Notes: generated by a model from the sequence alone, not told the origin. Shown: positions 34,714-43,292, numbered from the stretch's first letter. The stretch: 64,000 nucleotides of DNA from Streptomyces sp. NBC_00775 (GCF_036347135.1 NZ_CP108938.1:4092001-4156000); one strand, 5' to 3'. Program-made: numbers and translations.

Positions 34714-34830
34714 CCGGCACCTCACGTGCCGCACACGCACCGTCGGCCGCCGCCGTCACCGCCACCGTGGCTTTCCATGAGGGCACACGGGGGACAGAGC
34801 GGTCCTCCGCGTGCCGACTGGAGGTCGGCC

Positions 34831-35691
34831 ATGAAGGTCACCAGGGCGGCGTCGCCCCTTCTCCCCCTCTGTCAGCTCCTGTTTCCGAGCAGACTGGCCG
34901 GACTCTCGGTGACCCTCCTGAAGGCGACGGCCCTGGAGCTCGCGATCCTCGCCGGGCACCTCCTCCTCTACCCCTCGGGCATCACCCCGGAGCGCCGCAC
35001 CACCCCCGCCCTCCCCTCGCCCGACGCCGCCCGGCTGCCCACCGAGGTCAAGCCCCCGGTCGTCCTGCTGCACGGCTTCATCGACAACCGCTCGGTCTTC
35101 GTCCTGCTGCGCCGCAACCTCGCCCAGCACGGCAGGCAGCACGTCGAGTCGCTCAACTACTCACCGCTGACCTGCGACATCCGTACCGCCGCGGAGCTGC
35201 TCGGCCGCCACATAGAGGAGATATGTGAGCGCACCGGTCACGACCGGGTGGACATCGTCGGGCACAGCCTCGGCGGACTGATCGCGCGCTATTACGTGCA
35301 GTGCCTCGGCGGCGACCTCCATGTACGCACCCTCGTCACGCTCGGCACCCCGCACTCGGGCACCCGTGTCGCCCCGTTGATGAACGCGCACCCGATCGTC
35401 CGCCAGATGCGCCCGGGTTCCGAGGTCATCGAGGAACTGCGCCAGCCCGCACCGGGCTGCCGTACGCACTTCGTGAGCTTCTGGAGCGATCTCGACCATC
35501 TGATGGACCCGCTGGAGACGGCCTGCGTCGACCACCCGGACCTGCTCGCGCAGAACGTACGCGTGAGCGGAGTCGGCCATCTCGCCCTGCCCGTGCATCC
35601 CGCCGTGGCGGCAGGGATACGGCAGGCGCTCGACATGGAGGAGCCAGGAGTCGGCTCCGGCACCCAGACCGACGGCCTGACAGTGGCGTAA
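34831..35691 (+). CDS. Alpha/beta-hydrolase (lipase-like)
   Basis: A 286-aa hydrolase. PPVVLLHGFIDNRSVF contains the oxyanion-hole HG; VDIVGHSLGGLIARYYV is the nucleophile elbow with the catalytic Ser; GVGHLALPVHPAV near the end supplies the likely catalytic His. The N-terminal 55 residues are hydrophobic (LPLCQLLFPSRLAGLSVTLLKATALELAILAGHLLLY), so the enzyme is probably membrane-attached or exported. It is similar to triacylglycerol lipases of the LipA/EstA type in actinobacteria. The ATG at 34831 follows GGAGG. Substrate unknown. Confidence 0.9.
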   Translation: MKVTRAASPLLPLCQLLFPSRLAGLSVTLLKATALELAILAGHLLLYPSGITPERRTTPALPSPDAARLPTEVKPPVVLLHGFIDNRSVFVLLRRNLAQHGRQHVESLNYSPLTCDIRTAAELLGRHIEEICERTGHDRVDIVGHSLGGLIARYYVQCLGGDLHVRTLVTLGTPHSGTRVAPLMNAHPIVRQMRPGSEVIEELRQPAPGCRTHFVSFWSDLDHLMDPLETACVDHPDLLAQNVRVSGVGHLALPVHPAVAAGIRQALDMEEPGVGSGTQTDGLTVA

Positions 35692-35724
35692 CAGCCGCCA
35701 TACAGCCGCCCAACACCCTCTTGG

Positions 35725-35743
35725 CTTCGAACACTCTTCGAAC
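35725..35743. promoter_or_regulatory. CTTCGAAC direct repeats
   Basis: CTTCGAAC occurs at 35725-35732 and 35736-35743, an 11-bp period. With flanking GGC/GCC it could also fold as a hairpin. It lies between the lipase stop and the M23 promoter; role unclear (terminator or operator). Confidence 0.35.
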
Positions 35744-35822
35744 GCCAGGCCAAAGCCGTGCCTGCCCTCCCCCGAAACACGGCCGAATGCCCGTTTCCTG
35801 CGCGAGGGAAACCTGCCGAAGA

Positions 35823-35852
35823 TTGTCCCGCCCGCGTACCGCCGGGTACAGT
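35823..35852 (+). promoter_or_regulatory. Candidate promoter of the M23 peptidase gene
   Basis: TTGTCC (35823-35828) and TACAGT (35847-35852) are separated by 18 bp, a good match to vegetative Streptomyces promoters, about 58 nt before the predicted transcript meets the GTG at 35918. Confidence 0.55.
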
Positions 35853-35917
35853 CACCGCACTGCTCTGCCAGCCGCACTGCTCTACCAGCCCCTGTTGTCG
35901 AGGCGAAAGAGAAGTTG

Positions 35918-37510
35918 GTGAACGACCGTCACCCGTCGGGGACCGCAACTCCCCCGGCTCCGGCTTCCGATGCCGCCTCGGCGCTCTACGCGTCTTACGG
36001 CGGGCAGGAAGTCCAGTACGGCGACTTCACCACGTACGACGGCTACACCACCACCGGTTTCGACACCGGCGCGGGCGCCACGGGCAGTTACGCGACCACG
36101 AGCTTCGCGACCGACCCCCTCTTCGGCGACATGACGGGCCAGAACGGCGGCACGGGTTCGTACGACGCCACGCAGTGGGGCACCGGCAGTCACCAGACGT
36201 TGAACTACGACCCGTACGCCGCGCAGCACCAGGCCGCGTACGACACCGGCAGCTACGAAACGACCACGTGGGCGACCGGTTACCAGCAGCTCGCCGACAT
36301 CCCCGCGCAGCATCCGGGCCCCGACGCCTCGGGCCAATGGGACGCGACCGCCTGGCTCCAGCCCGATCAGCCACTCGATCACGCCCAGCAGTGGAGCGCG
36401 CCGGCTCAGGAGACGGGCGCGTACGACGCGACGCAGTGGAACACCGTCGGCGGCCACGACACTTACGAGTCGTACGACCACACACAGCCCGACGCGTACG
36501 AGCACCAGCACCCGCAGGCCGACGCCTACGAACAGCAGCATCCGCAGGCCGAGTCGTATGAGCACCAGGCCGAGCCGCTCGCGCCCGAGTCCTTCGACCA
36601 GCAGGCGACCGCCACGTTCGAGCAGCTCCCGTACGAGCAACCCGCCGCCGCGGACGACGAGTTCGAGACCTCCGCCGACACGGACGACACCGGCGACGAG
36701 CACGAGACGCCGCTGCTCGACGACATGGAAGAGGTCATCCCGGCCCAGCGCGCCGCATCGCGGTCCGCGTCCCGCTCCCGTCGCCGTACTCCCGCGAAAC
36801 GTTCCGCTCTGCTGACCGTCGCCGTGCCCTCGGCCTGTGTGATGGGCGTCGCGGGGATCGCCGCGGCCTCCGTCGGCAGCATCGGCGGAAGCGACAGCAA
36901 GGACACCTCGGCCAGCGCGGCCGACACGACCTCGGTGAAACCGTCCGCCGCCAACAACAAGTTGGACACCCAGCTGCAGAGTCTCTCCGCGGGCGCCGAC
37001 GACTTCGCCGACCGGGCCAGCCGGACGCAGGAACGTATCGACCTCAAGGCCCAGCAGGAATCCGAGAGGCAGAAGGCGGCGGCGGAAGCCGCCCGCAAGG
37101 AGCGGCTGCGGCCGAAGTTCGCGCTGCCGGTCACGCAGAAGGGGCTCAGCGCCTACTTCGGCCAGGCGGGCGTCAACTGGATGTCCGTGCACACGGGCAT
37201 CGACTTCCCGGTCTCGTACGGTACGACGGTGATGTCCGCGACCGACGGGACCGTCCGCACGCAGTGGAACAGTGCGTACGGGAACATGGCGATCGTCACC
37301 GCCAAGGACGGCACGGAGACCTGGTACTGCCACCTCTCCAGCTACAAGGTCGCGTCGGGCACGACCGTCAAGGCCGGTGACCCCATCGCCTTCTCCGGGA
37401 ACTCCGGCAACTCCACCGGCCCGCACCTGCACTTCGAGGTCCGCCCGGCCGGCGGCTCGGCGATCGACCCGCTGCCGTGGCTGCGCAGCCACGGCTTGGA
37501 CCCGACGTAA
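35918..37510 (+). CDS. M23 (LytM-type) peptidoglycan endopeptidase with repeat-rich N-terminus
   Basis: A 530-aa protein. Residues 1-270 are rich in Tyr, Asp, Thr and Gln with YGxYDTxxW-type and YEQQHPQA repeats, predicted cytoplasmic. One membrane helix follows (LLTVAVPSACVMGVAGIAAASVGSI), then a coiled coil (SRTQERIDLKAQQESERQKAAAEAARKERL) and a C-terminal M23 domain with HTGIDFP and GPHLHFEV, which supply the zinc ligands (HxxxD and HxH). It should cleave peptidoglycan cross-bridges outside the membrane. GTG at 35918 is used; a TTG one codon earlier is possible. The long tyrosine-rich cytoplasmic part is unusual. Confidence 0.92.
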   Translation: MNDRHPSGTATPPAPASDAASALYASYGGQEVQYGDFTTYDGYTTTGFDTGAGATGSYATTSFATDPLFGDMTGQNGGTGSYDATQWGTGSHQTLNYDPYAAQHQAAYDTGSYETTTWATGYQQLADIPAQHPGPDASGQWDATAWLQPDQPLDHAQQWSAPAQETGAYDATQWNTVGGHDTYESYDHTQPDAYEHQHPQADAYEQQHPQAESYEHQAEPLAPESFDQQATATFEQLPYEQPAAADDEFETSADTDDTGDEHETPLLDDMEEVIPAQRAASRSASRSRRRTPAKRSALLTVAVPSACVMGVAGIAAASVGSIGGSDSKDTSASAADTTSVKPSAANNKLDTQLQSLSAGADDFADRASRTQERIDLKAQQESERQKAAAEAARKERLRPKFALPVTQKGLSAYFGQAGVNWMSVHTGIDFPVSYGTTVMSATDGTVRTQWNSAYGNMAIVTAKDGTETWYCHLSSYKVASGTTVKAGDPIAFSGNSGNSTGPHLHFEVRPAGGSAIDPLPWLRSHGLDPT

Positions 37511-37611
37511 CCACCCCCGCGACGTGACAACCCCCGGCATGACAACCGGGGTCATCGCCCGCGCCTGGGACCCGGCGTAACAACTGCCGGGCCCCGCCCA
37601 CGCCTACCGCC

Positions 37612-40083
37612 CTACAGCTTCTCCACCGGCGCGTACCGCAGCAGCAGCCGCTTCGGCTTCGGCTCCCCGAAGTCGACCGTCGCCTCCGCGTTCGCGCCCG
37701 TCCCCTTCACGCCGACGACGGTTCCGAGGCCGAACTGGTCGTGTGTGACGCGGTCCCCGACCGCCAGCGAGACCACCGGCTTCTCGGAGGCACCGCGGCG
37801 CGTCGCGAACCCGGAGGCCCCCGAGGCGGCGGACCGCGAGCGCGAGGACGACAGGGACGCCGCGATGCCCGAGGCCGGACCCGACGACACGGGAGCCATG
37901 GCACCCGTGCGCTTCCAGTCCAGGTGGGCCTCCGGGATCTCCTCCAGGAAGCGTGACGGCGGGTTGTACGAGGGCTGCCCCCACGCGCTGCGCATGGACG
38001 ACCGGGTGAGATACAGCCGTTCCCGCGCGCGCGTGATGCCGACGTACGCCAGGCGCCGCTCCTCCTCCAGTTCCTTGGCCTGTCCCAGCGCACGCATGTG
38101 CGGGAAGACGCCGTCCTCCATGCCGGTCAGGAAGACCACGGGGAATTCGAGGCCCTTGGCGGTGTGCAGGGTCATCAGGGTGATGACGCCGTTGCCGTCC
38201 TCCTCGTCCGGGATCTGGTCGGAGTCGGCGACGAGCGCGACCCGCTCCAGGAACGCGGAGAGCCCGCCGGGCGCCGCGGCCTCGCCCGCTGCCTCGCCCT
38301 CGCCGGACTCCTGCTCGAACTCCAGGGCCACGGCGGCGAGTTCCTGGAGGTTCTCGATACGGGTCTCGTCCTGCGGGTCGGTCGAGGCCTGCAACTCGGC
38401 GAGATAGCCGGTGCGTTCGAGGACCGCCTCCAGCACGGTGGCCGGGCCGGCGCCCGATTCCACGATCGTACGGAGGTCCTCCATGAGCGTGTTGAACCGC
38501 TTGACGGCGTTCGTCGAGCGCGCCGCCATCCCGTACGCCTCGTCGACGCGGCGCAGGGCCTGCGCGAAGCTGATCTTCTCGCGCTGCGACAGCGCGTCGA
38601 TCATCGCTTCGGCGCGCTCGCCGATGCCGCGTTTGGGGACGTTGAGGATGCGGCGCAGCGGGACGGAGTCCTCCGGGTTCGACAGCACGCGCAGATACGC
38701 GAGGACGTCCCGAACCTCCTTGCGCTCGTAGAAGCGGACACCGCCGACGACCTTGTAGGGCAGGCCGACGCGGATGAAGATCTCTTCGAAGACACGGGAC
38801 TGCGCGTTCGTACGGTAGAAGACGGCGACGTCGCCCGCCTTGGCCTCGCCCGCGTCGGTGAGACGGTCTATCTCGTCGGCGACGAACTGTGCCTCGTCGT
38901 GCTCGGTGTCGGCGACATAGCCCGTGATGTTCGAACCGGCGCCGGCGTTGGTCCACAGGTTCTTGGGGCGGCGGGACTCGTTGCGCTCGATGACCGCGTT
39001 GGCGGCGGACAGGATCGTCTGCGTGGAGCGGTAGTTCTGCTCCAGCAGGATCGTCGTCGCGTCCGAGTAGTCCTCCTCGAACTGGAGGATGTTGCGGATG
39101 GTCGCGCCGCGGAAGGCGTAGATCGACTGGTCGGCGTCGCCCACGACGCACAGCTCGCCGGGGTCGCTGTCGGCGGGCCCCACCAGCTCCCTGACCAGGG
39201 CGTACTGCGCGTGGTTGGTGTCCTGGTACTCGTCGACCATGACGTGGCGGAAGCGGCGGCGGTAGTGCTCGGCGACGTCCGGGAAGGCGCGCAGCAGATT
39301 GACCGTCGTCATGATCAGGTCGTCGAAGTCGAGCGCGTTGGCCTCGCGCAGCCGCGACTGGTACATCGCGTAGGCCTGAGCGAGGGTCTTCTCGAAGCCG
39401 TCGGCGGCCTGGCCCGCGAAGTCCTCCTCGTCGATCAGCTCGTTCTTCAGGTTCGAGATCTTGGCGCTGAACGACTTCGGCGGGAACCGCTTGGGGTCGA
39501 GGTCCAGGTCGCGGCAGACCAGGGCCATCAGGCGCTTGCTGTCGGCGGCGTCGTAGATCGAGAACGAGGAGGTGAAGCCGAGCTTCTTGCTCTCGCGGCG
39601 CAGGATCCGCACACACGCGCTGTGGAAGGTCATCACCCACATCGCACCCGCGCGCGGGCCGACGAGGTGCTCGACGCGCTCCTTCATCTCGCCCGCGGCC
39701 TTGTTGGTGAAGGTGATCGCGAGGATCTGGCCGGGGTGGACATTGCGCTCGGCCAGCAGATACGCGATCCGGTGCGTGAGCACACGGGTCTTGCCGGAGC
39801 CCGCGCCGGCCACGATGAGCAGCGGGGAGCCGGAGTGCGCCACGGCCGCCCGCTGGTTCTCGTTCAGCCCGTCCAGCAGCGCCGCCGCGTCCACGGCGGG
39901 CCGGGGCGCGCCGTCGCGGTAGTACGCGTCCCGGTCCGGCGGCACGTCGAACTTCCCGCCGAACAGATCGTCCGGAACGGGCTCCGGCACGTGATCGTCC
40001 TCGGGCGGCGGCGGGGGCTCTTCCTCGTGGGCCCGTGAGGGCTTGAGGTCCGCCAGGAAGCTGTCATCAAAGAGGCTGCTCAT
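37612..40083 (-). CDS. pcrA: ATP-dependent DNA helicase PcrA/UvrD
   Basis: An 823-aa SF1A helicase. A short acidic/Pro-rich N-terminal extension precedes LNENQRAAVAHSGSPLLIVAGAGSGKT (Q motif and Walker A). FTNKAAGEMKERV, MVDEYQDTN (motif II), DADQSIYAFRGA, LEQNYRS, LMTLHTAKGLEF and VGITRARERLYL (motif VI) all appear in order, and the C-terminus has a Tudor-like tail (VGDRVTHDQFGLGTVVGVKGTGANAEATVDFGE). PcrA unwinds DNA 3'-5' in repair and clears RecA and RNA polymerase. Its promoter carries the LexA-independent DNA-damage motif. Confidence 0.97.
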   Translation of the reverse strand: MSSLFDDSFLADLKPSRAHEEEPPPPPEDDHVPEPVPDDLFGGKFDVPPDRDAYYRDGAPRPAVDAAALLDGLNENQRAAVAHSGSPLLIVAGAGSGKTRVLTHRIAYLLAERNVHPGQILAITFTNKAAGEMKERVEHLVGPRAGAMWVMTFHSACVRILRRESKKLGFTSSFSIYDAADSKRLMALVCRDLDLDPKRFPPKSFSAKISNLKNELIDEEDFAGQAADGFEKTLAQAYAMYQSRLREANALDFDDLIMTTVNLLRAFPDVAEHYRRRFRHVMVDEYQDTNHAQYALVRELVGPADSDPGELCVVGDADQSIYAFRGATIRNILQFEEDYSDATTILLEQNYRSTQTILSAANAVIERNESRRPKNLWTNAGAGSNITGYVADTEHDEAQFVADEIDRLTDAGEAKAGDVAVFYRTNAQSRVFEEIFIRVGLPYKVVGGVRFYERKEVRDVLAYLRVLSNPEDSVPLRRILNVPKRGIGERAEAMIDALSQREKISFAQALRRVDEAYGMAARSTNAVKRFNTLMEDLRTIVESGAGPATVLEAVLERTGYLAELQASTDPQDETRIENLQELAAVALEFEQESGEGEAAGEAAAPGGLSAFLERVALVADSDQIPDEEDGNGVITLMTLHTAKGLEFPVVFLTGMEDGVFPHMRALGQAKELEEERRLAYVGITRARERLYLTRSSMRSAWGQPSYNPPSRFLEEIPEAHLDWKRTGAMAPVSSGPASGIAASLSSSRSRSAASGASGFATRRGASEKPVVSLAVGDRVTHDQFGLGTVVGVKGTGANAEATVDFGEPKPKRLLLRYAPVEKL

Positions 40084-40092
40084 CGCTCTCCG

Positions 40093-40115
40093 AGTCTAGG
40101 CCGCCCCACTGACAG
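40093..40115 (-). promoter_or_regulatory. RecA-NDp/PafBC-type promoter of pcrA
   Basis: On the minus strand CTGTCAGTG (40115-40107), 8 nt and TAGACT (40098-40093) match TTGTCRGTG-N8-TAnnnT except for the first base. The ATG follows the -10 box by 9 nt, so the mRNA is leaderless or nearly so. Confidence 0.8.
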
Positions 40116-40471
40116 CCCGCCGCCACCCTGAAAACTCGACCGGAAGTCGTGACGCGGCTCAGGAACCCAGGATCTTCCGGTGCCGGCCGCCGGCACCCTC
40201 CCACCCCCCCCAGAACCGTTCCGTCACGTTCGGTGACGGTCGGTGACGGTCGCCGCCTTGCCAGGCAGCCCGGCTTCGGCGGCGTACGGCTGCCCGCTGT
40301 CGCGCGAGAGCCGACGCGGCATCCGATCGTGACCGACCGGAAACTAACGCCCGGAGCGGGGCGGACGTCACTACTCCTGACAAGTCGCCATAGATCATTC
40401 CGGATTGACCGCGCGGGGTGACGCCCAGGGCAAAGGTCACGAAAATGTATCGGGCATATCGCACATCAACC

Positions 40472-40501
40472 TTCACACGGGCCACACGAGTTGGCTAGCG
40501 T
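40472..40501 (+). promoter_or_regulatory. Promoter of the c-di-AMP-regulated NlpC/P60 gene
   Basis: TTCACA (40472-40477), 18 bp and TAGCGT (40496-40501) lie about 50 bp upstream of the riboswitch. The second NlpC/P60 gene has an identical -10 box. Confidence 0.55.
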
Positions 40502-40551
40502 GCCGGGCAGGCCGCTCGACCCGCACCGGCGAACATCGCCGGGCCGTGCGG

Positions 40552-40704
40552 CCTCCGCCGAGTTCGGCGCGCCCTCGCGGCAGCCGGAGCCGGGGACCCA
40601 ACCGACCTTGGGGTGAATCGGTCCACCTGCCTTGTGGGGCAAGGACCGTAGGGCAAACCTTCCGGAACCACCCGCCCGAACCCGACAGCTAACTCGGTAG
40701 GCGG
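40552..40704 (+). ncRNA. ydaO/yuaA c-di-AMP riboswitch
   Basis: The leader contains the conserved ydaO elements in order: GGGGACCCA, CTTGGGGTGAATCGG, CCGTAGGGC, and the 3' signature CCCGAACCCGACAGCTAACTC with GTAGGCGG. The 5' CCGCCGAG (40555-40562) can pair with CTCGG...GGCGG (40693-40704) to close P1. This class binds cyclic di-AMP and usually turns off cell-wall peptidase genes. Here GGAAGGAG and the TTG start follow only 6-20 nt after the aptamer, so control could be translational or by premature termination. Confidence 0.9.
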
Positions 40705-40726
40705 ATGACGGAAGGAGTCGCCTCTC

Positions 40727-41872
40727 TTGGCGTCGCATCGCACACCGCGTCCTACGGGTACGCGCGTAGCAGGCATACGGACCCCCGCCGCCCTGGCGAC
40801 GGCGGCGCTCACCTCGGTGGCCCTGCTCTCCCAGACGGCGAACGCCGCGCCCTCGGCCGAGCCGAGGCCGAGCCTCGAAGAAGTCGAGAAGAAGGTCAAC
40901 GACCTTTACCACCAGGCCGAGACGGCCACCGAGAAGTACAACGCGGCGAAGGAGAAGACCTCCAAGCAGCGCAAGAAGGTCGACAGCCTCCTCGACGACG
41001 TCGCCAAGCGCACCGAGAAGCTCAACACCTCGCGCGAGGAGCTGGGTTCGTTCGCGGCGGCGCAGTACCGCACCGGGGCCGCCGCCCCCGACACCGCGAC
41101 CCTCCTGCTCGCCGACGACCCGCAGGACTACTTCGACCAGACCCAGCTGATGAGCCGCCTGACCACCCGCCAGAAGGCGGCCGTCGACGACTACATCACG
41201 GAGCAGGCCGCCACGACGAAGAAGCGCGCGGAGGCCTCCAAGAGCCTGCAGACGCTGACCACCTCGCAGAGCGCGCTCAAGACGTCCAAGGCAGACGTCC
41301 AGAAGAAGCTCTCCGCGGCCCGCGAACTGCTCTCGGACCTGACCGCCGAGGAGAAGGCGCGGCTCGCGGCGATCGAGAAGAAGAAGCAGGAGGAGGCCGA
41401 CCGCAAGGCGGCCGAGCTGGCACAGCAGCAGGCGGCCGCGCAGAAGGCGGCGGCTGCGAAGGCGGCCCAGCAGGAGTCGTCGTCGAGCTCGACCACCACG
41501 GACTCCTCGTACGCCACCAAGGCCGCCAAGGCCATCGCCTTCGCCCGCGCCCAGATCGGCAAGCCGTATGTCTGGGGCGCGACGGGCCCGGGCTCGTACG
41601 ACTGCTCCGGACTCACCCAGGCCGCCTGGAAGGCCGCCGGCGTCACACTGCCGCGCGTCACGACCGACCAGGTGAACGCGGGCACGACGGTCTCCCTCTC
41701 CGACGCCCAGCCCGGTGACCTGGTCTTCTTCTACGACGACGTCAGCCACGTGGGTCTCTACATCGGCAACGGCATGATGATCCACGCGCCGAAGCCGGGT
41801 GCGTACGTCCGCGAGGAGTCGATCTACTACGGCGGGACCTCGATCATCCACAGCGTGGTGCGTCCGGCGTAA
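40727..41872 (+). CDS. NlpC/P60 peptidoglycan hydrolase (c-di-AMP controlled)
   Basis: A 381-aa secreted peptidase with TTG start after GGAAGGAG and a signal peptide ending TANA-AP. Residues 50-230 form a long coiled coil (PcsB/RipA-type; LEEVEKKVNDLYHQAETATEKYN...), then a Lys/Ala/Gln linker. The NlpC/P60 domain has YDCSGLTQAAWKAAG (catalytic Cys) and HVGLYIGNGMMIHAP (catalytic His). It should cut the D-Glu-meso/LL-DAP peptide bond in cell-wall stems. The closely related gene at 43674 shares the architecture; only this one has the riboswitch. An inverted repeat follows its stop. Confidence 0.95.
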   Translation: MASHRTPRPTGTRVAGIRTPAALATAALTSVALLSQTANAAPSAEPRPSLEEVEKKVNDLYHQAETATEKYNAAKEKTSKQRKKVDSLLDDVAKRTEKLNTSREELGSFAAAQYRTGAAAPDTATLLLADDPQDYFDQTQLMSRLTTRQKAAVDDYITEQAATTKKRAEASKSLQTLTTSQSALKTSKADVQKKLSAARELLSDLTAEEKARLAAIEKKKQEEADRKAAELAQQQAAAQKAAAAKAAQQESSSSSTTTDSSYATKAAKAIAFARAQIGKPYVWGATGPGSYDCSGLTQAAWKAAGVTLPRVTTDQVNAGTTVSLSDAQPGDLVFFYDDVSHVGLYIGNGMMIHAPKPGAYVREESIYYGGTSIIHSVVRPA

Positions 41873-41887
41873 GGCGTTTTTGCGGTG

Positions 41888-41926
41888 CACGCGCGCGTGA
41901 GGCTTGTCATCCGCCACGCGCGCGCG
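41888..41926. terminator. Double CACGCGCGCGTG hairpin
   Basis: Two identical 12-bp self-complementary CACGCGCGCGTG sequences (41888-41899 and 41915-41926) are 15 bp apart, 16 bp past the NlpC/P60 stop. They can form one long stem or two small ones and probably end the transcript. Confidence 0.65.
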
Positions 41927-41956
41927 TGGCCCGCGGGCAACCGGCCCGAAGATCCC

Positions 41957-41962
41957 TAGCAT
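41957..41962 (+). promoter_or_regulatory. -10 box of a leaderless promoter (TDT-family gene)
   Basis: TAGCAT ends 7 nt before the ATG at 41970, with no Shine-Dalgarno sequence. Confidence 0.5.
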
Positions 41963-41969
41963 CGGCCCC

Positions 41970-42947
41970 ATGCCAGCAGCCGTCTCCCCGCTCCGCACCT
42001 GGTGGGCCCAGCGACCGCCCGCCGCCGGTGCCGCCGTCATGGCCACCGGCGTCATGTCGGTCGGGCTGCATCTGACCGGCTACGAGACCCTGTCCCGTAT
42101 CGCGCTGGCCCTGGCGTCCGCCGGCTGGCTCGCGCTCGCCGCGGACTTCGTCGTCCGGCTGGCGCGGGAGCGGGAGCGGTGGGTGGAGGAGGCGGGCACA
42201 CCGGCCGGGCTCACCGCCGTCGCGGCGACCACCGTGCTCGGTACGGGGCTGTCCGCACTGGGGTGGCAGGGGCCGGCCGAGGCCCTGCTCGCACTGTCGG
42301 CCGTGCTCTGGCCGGTGCTGCTCTTCCGCGTCGTACGGCACTGGAAGCGCCGTATGCCGGGAGGCGTGTTCCTCGTGTGCGTGGCCACGCAGGGGCTCGC
42401 GGTGCTGGGCGCCACGCTCGCCGCGGCCGTGGACGCGGAGTTGCTCGCGCATGCCGCACTGGTGCTGTTCTGGCTCGGGATCGCCCTCTACGGGGTGGCG
42501 CTCGCCCACTTCGACCTCCGCGAGGTGGCCTGGGGCGCCGGGGACCACTGGGTCGCCGGCGGCGCGCTCGCCATCTCGGCGCTGGCCGGGGCCAAGCTCA
42601 TCGCCGCGCACCACGTGAACCCGTACCTGTGGAACAACGACGACCAGGGCGTCCTGCGCGCCGTGACCGTCGCGCTGCTGGTGCTCGGCCTCGCCTGGTA
42701 CTGCGTCCTCGCCGTCGCTGAGCTGGTGTGGCGTAGACCCCAGTACGACGTACGGCGCTGGGCGTCCGTCTTCCCGATGGGGATGACGGCGGTGGCGGCC
42801 CTGTCGGTCGCGACCGCCCTCTACATCCCCTGGCTCAAGGGGCCGGGGCAGGTGCTGCTGTGGATCGCGGTGGCGGCGTGGCTGGCCGTCGCGGCGGGAG
42901 CCGTGCGGTCCTCCGCCGCGGCCGTCAGGTCCAGAGCACCGCGATGA
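41970..42947 (+). CDS. TDT/TehA-like membrane transporter family protein
   Basis: A 325-aa protein with about ten membrane segments. The opening PPAAGAAVMATGVMSVGLHLTG and regular helix pairs resemble the tellurite-resistance/dicarboxylate transporter (SLAC1/TehA-like) family, which carries anions or small organic acids; substrate unknown. The central AKLIAAHHVNPYLWNNDD is a long outer or inner loop. It is leaderless, with TAGCAT 7 nt upstream. Its last 23 bp overlap the convergent membrane-protein gene. Confidence 0.75.
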   Translation: MPAAVSPLRTWWAQRPPAAGAAVMATGVMSVGLHLTGYETLSRIALALASAGWLALAADFVVRLARERERWVEEAGTPAGLTAVAATTVLGTGLSALGWQGPAEALLALSAVLWPVLLFRVVRHWKRRMPGGVFLVCVATQGLAVLGATLAAAVDAELLAHAALVLFWLGIALYGVALAHFDLREVAWGAGDHWVAGGALAISALAGAKLIAAHHVNPYLWNNDDQGVLRAVTVALLVLGLAWYCVLAVAELVWRRPQYDVRRWASVFPMGMTAVAALSVATALYIPWLKGPGQVLLWIAVAAWLAVAAGAVRSSAAAVRSRAPR

Positions 42948-43278
42948 AGATGTTCGCGGTGGTCAGCAGCCCGACGAGCCCGAAGAGGCCCTTGTCCACC
43001 TTCTCGTCGTCCCGCTTCACATAGACGAGCCCGAGGATCACGATCAGCAGGGCCAGCTTCACGCCGATCTTGATGGTGTTGACCGTGTTGTCGTCGGCCT
43101 GGTTGAGGCCGACCAGTACGACGCCCGTGACCAGCATGGTCAGCGCGCCATGCAGCATCGCGGGAACGAAGCGGGCGGTGCCCTGGCCCATCGCCTTCAT
43201 CTGGGTGAGAAAGCCGCCGAGAAGCGAGGCGATGCCGATGATGTGCAGGCCGACGAAGAGATGGATGAGTACGTCCAT
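42925..43278 (-). CDS. Small membrane protein, four helices
   Basis: A 117-aa protein starting MDVLIHLFVGLHIIGIASLLGG, with four hydrophobic helices and a charged loop KRDDEKVD between the last two. Homologues in Streptomyces are called integral membrane proteins; the pattern recalls the CopD/DUF2269-type families but I do not assign one. A TAGGCT box (43292-43287, minus strand) 8 nt before the ATG suggests a leaderless start. The 3' end overlaps the convergent TDT-like gene, so antisense interference is possible. Confidence 0.8.
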   Translation of the reverse strand: MDVLIHLFVGLHIIGIASLLGGFLTQMKAMGQGTARFVPAMLHGALTMLVTGVVLVGLNQADDNTVNTIKIGVKLALLIVILGLVYVKRDDEKVDKGLFGLVGLLTTANIFIAVLWT

Positions 43279-43286
43279 GAGGCCGG

Positions 43287-43292
43287 AGCCTA
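43287..43292 (-). promoter_or_regulatory. -10 box of a leaderless promoter (four-helix protein)
   Basis: TAGGCT on the minus strand, 8 nt before the ATG at 43278. Confidence 0.45.

Larger units (their letters stand above)
34080..34830. other. Long region with CGACTAC repeats and little coding signal
   Basis: A 751-bp stretch between icmB and the lipase-like gene. The left part (34108-34240) is a degenerate array of CGACTAC and GGACCGCTA units. The rest is less GC-biased than its neighbours, apart from a weak candidate ORF at 34444-34713. GGAGG before the lipase start is at 34819. Confidence 0.5.
40084..40726. other. Long divergent regulatory region (pcrA / NlpC-P60)
   Basis: The 643-bp gap holds the pcrA promoter, GGTGACGGTC direct repeats near 40230-40250, a vegetative-type promoter (40472-40501) and a c-di-AMP riboswitch (40552-40704). 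No gene was seen. Confidence 0.7.

Noticed and set aside
35725..35743. LexA/SOS box
   Set aside because: CGAAC and TTCG halves are present but the spacing and the second half do not match CGAACnnnnGTTCG.
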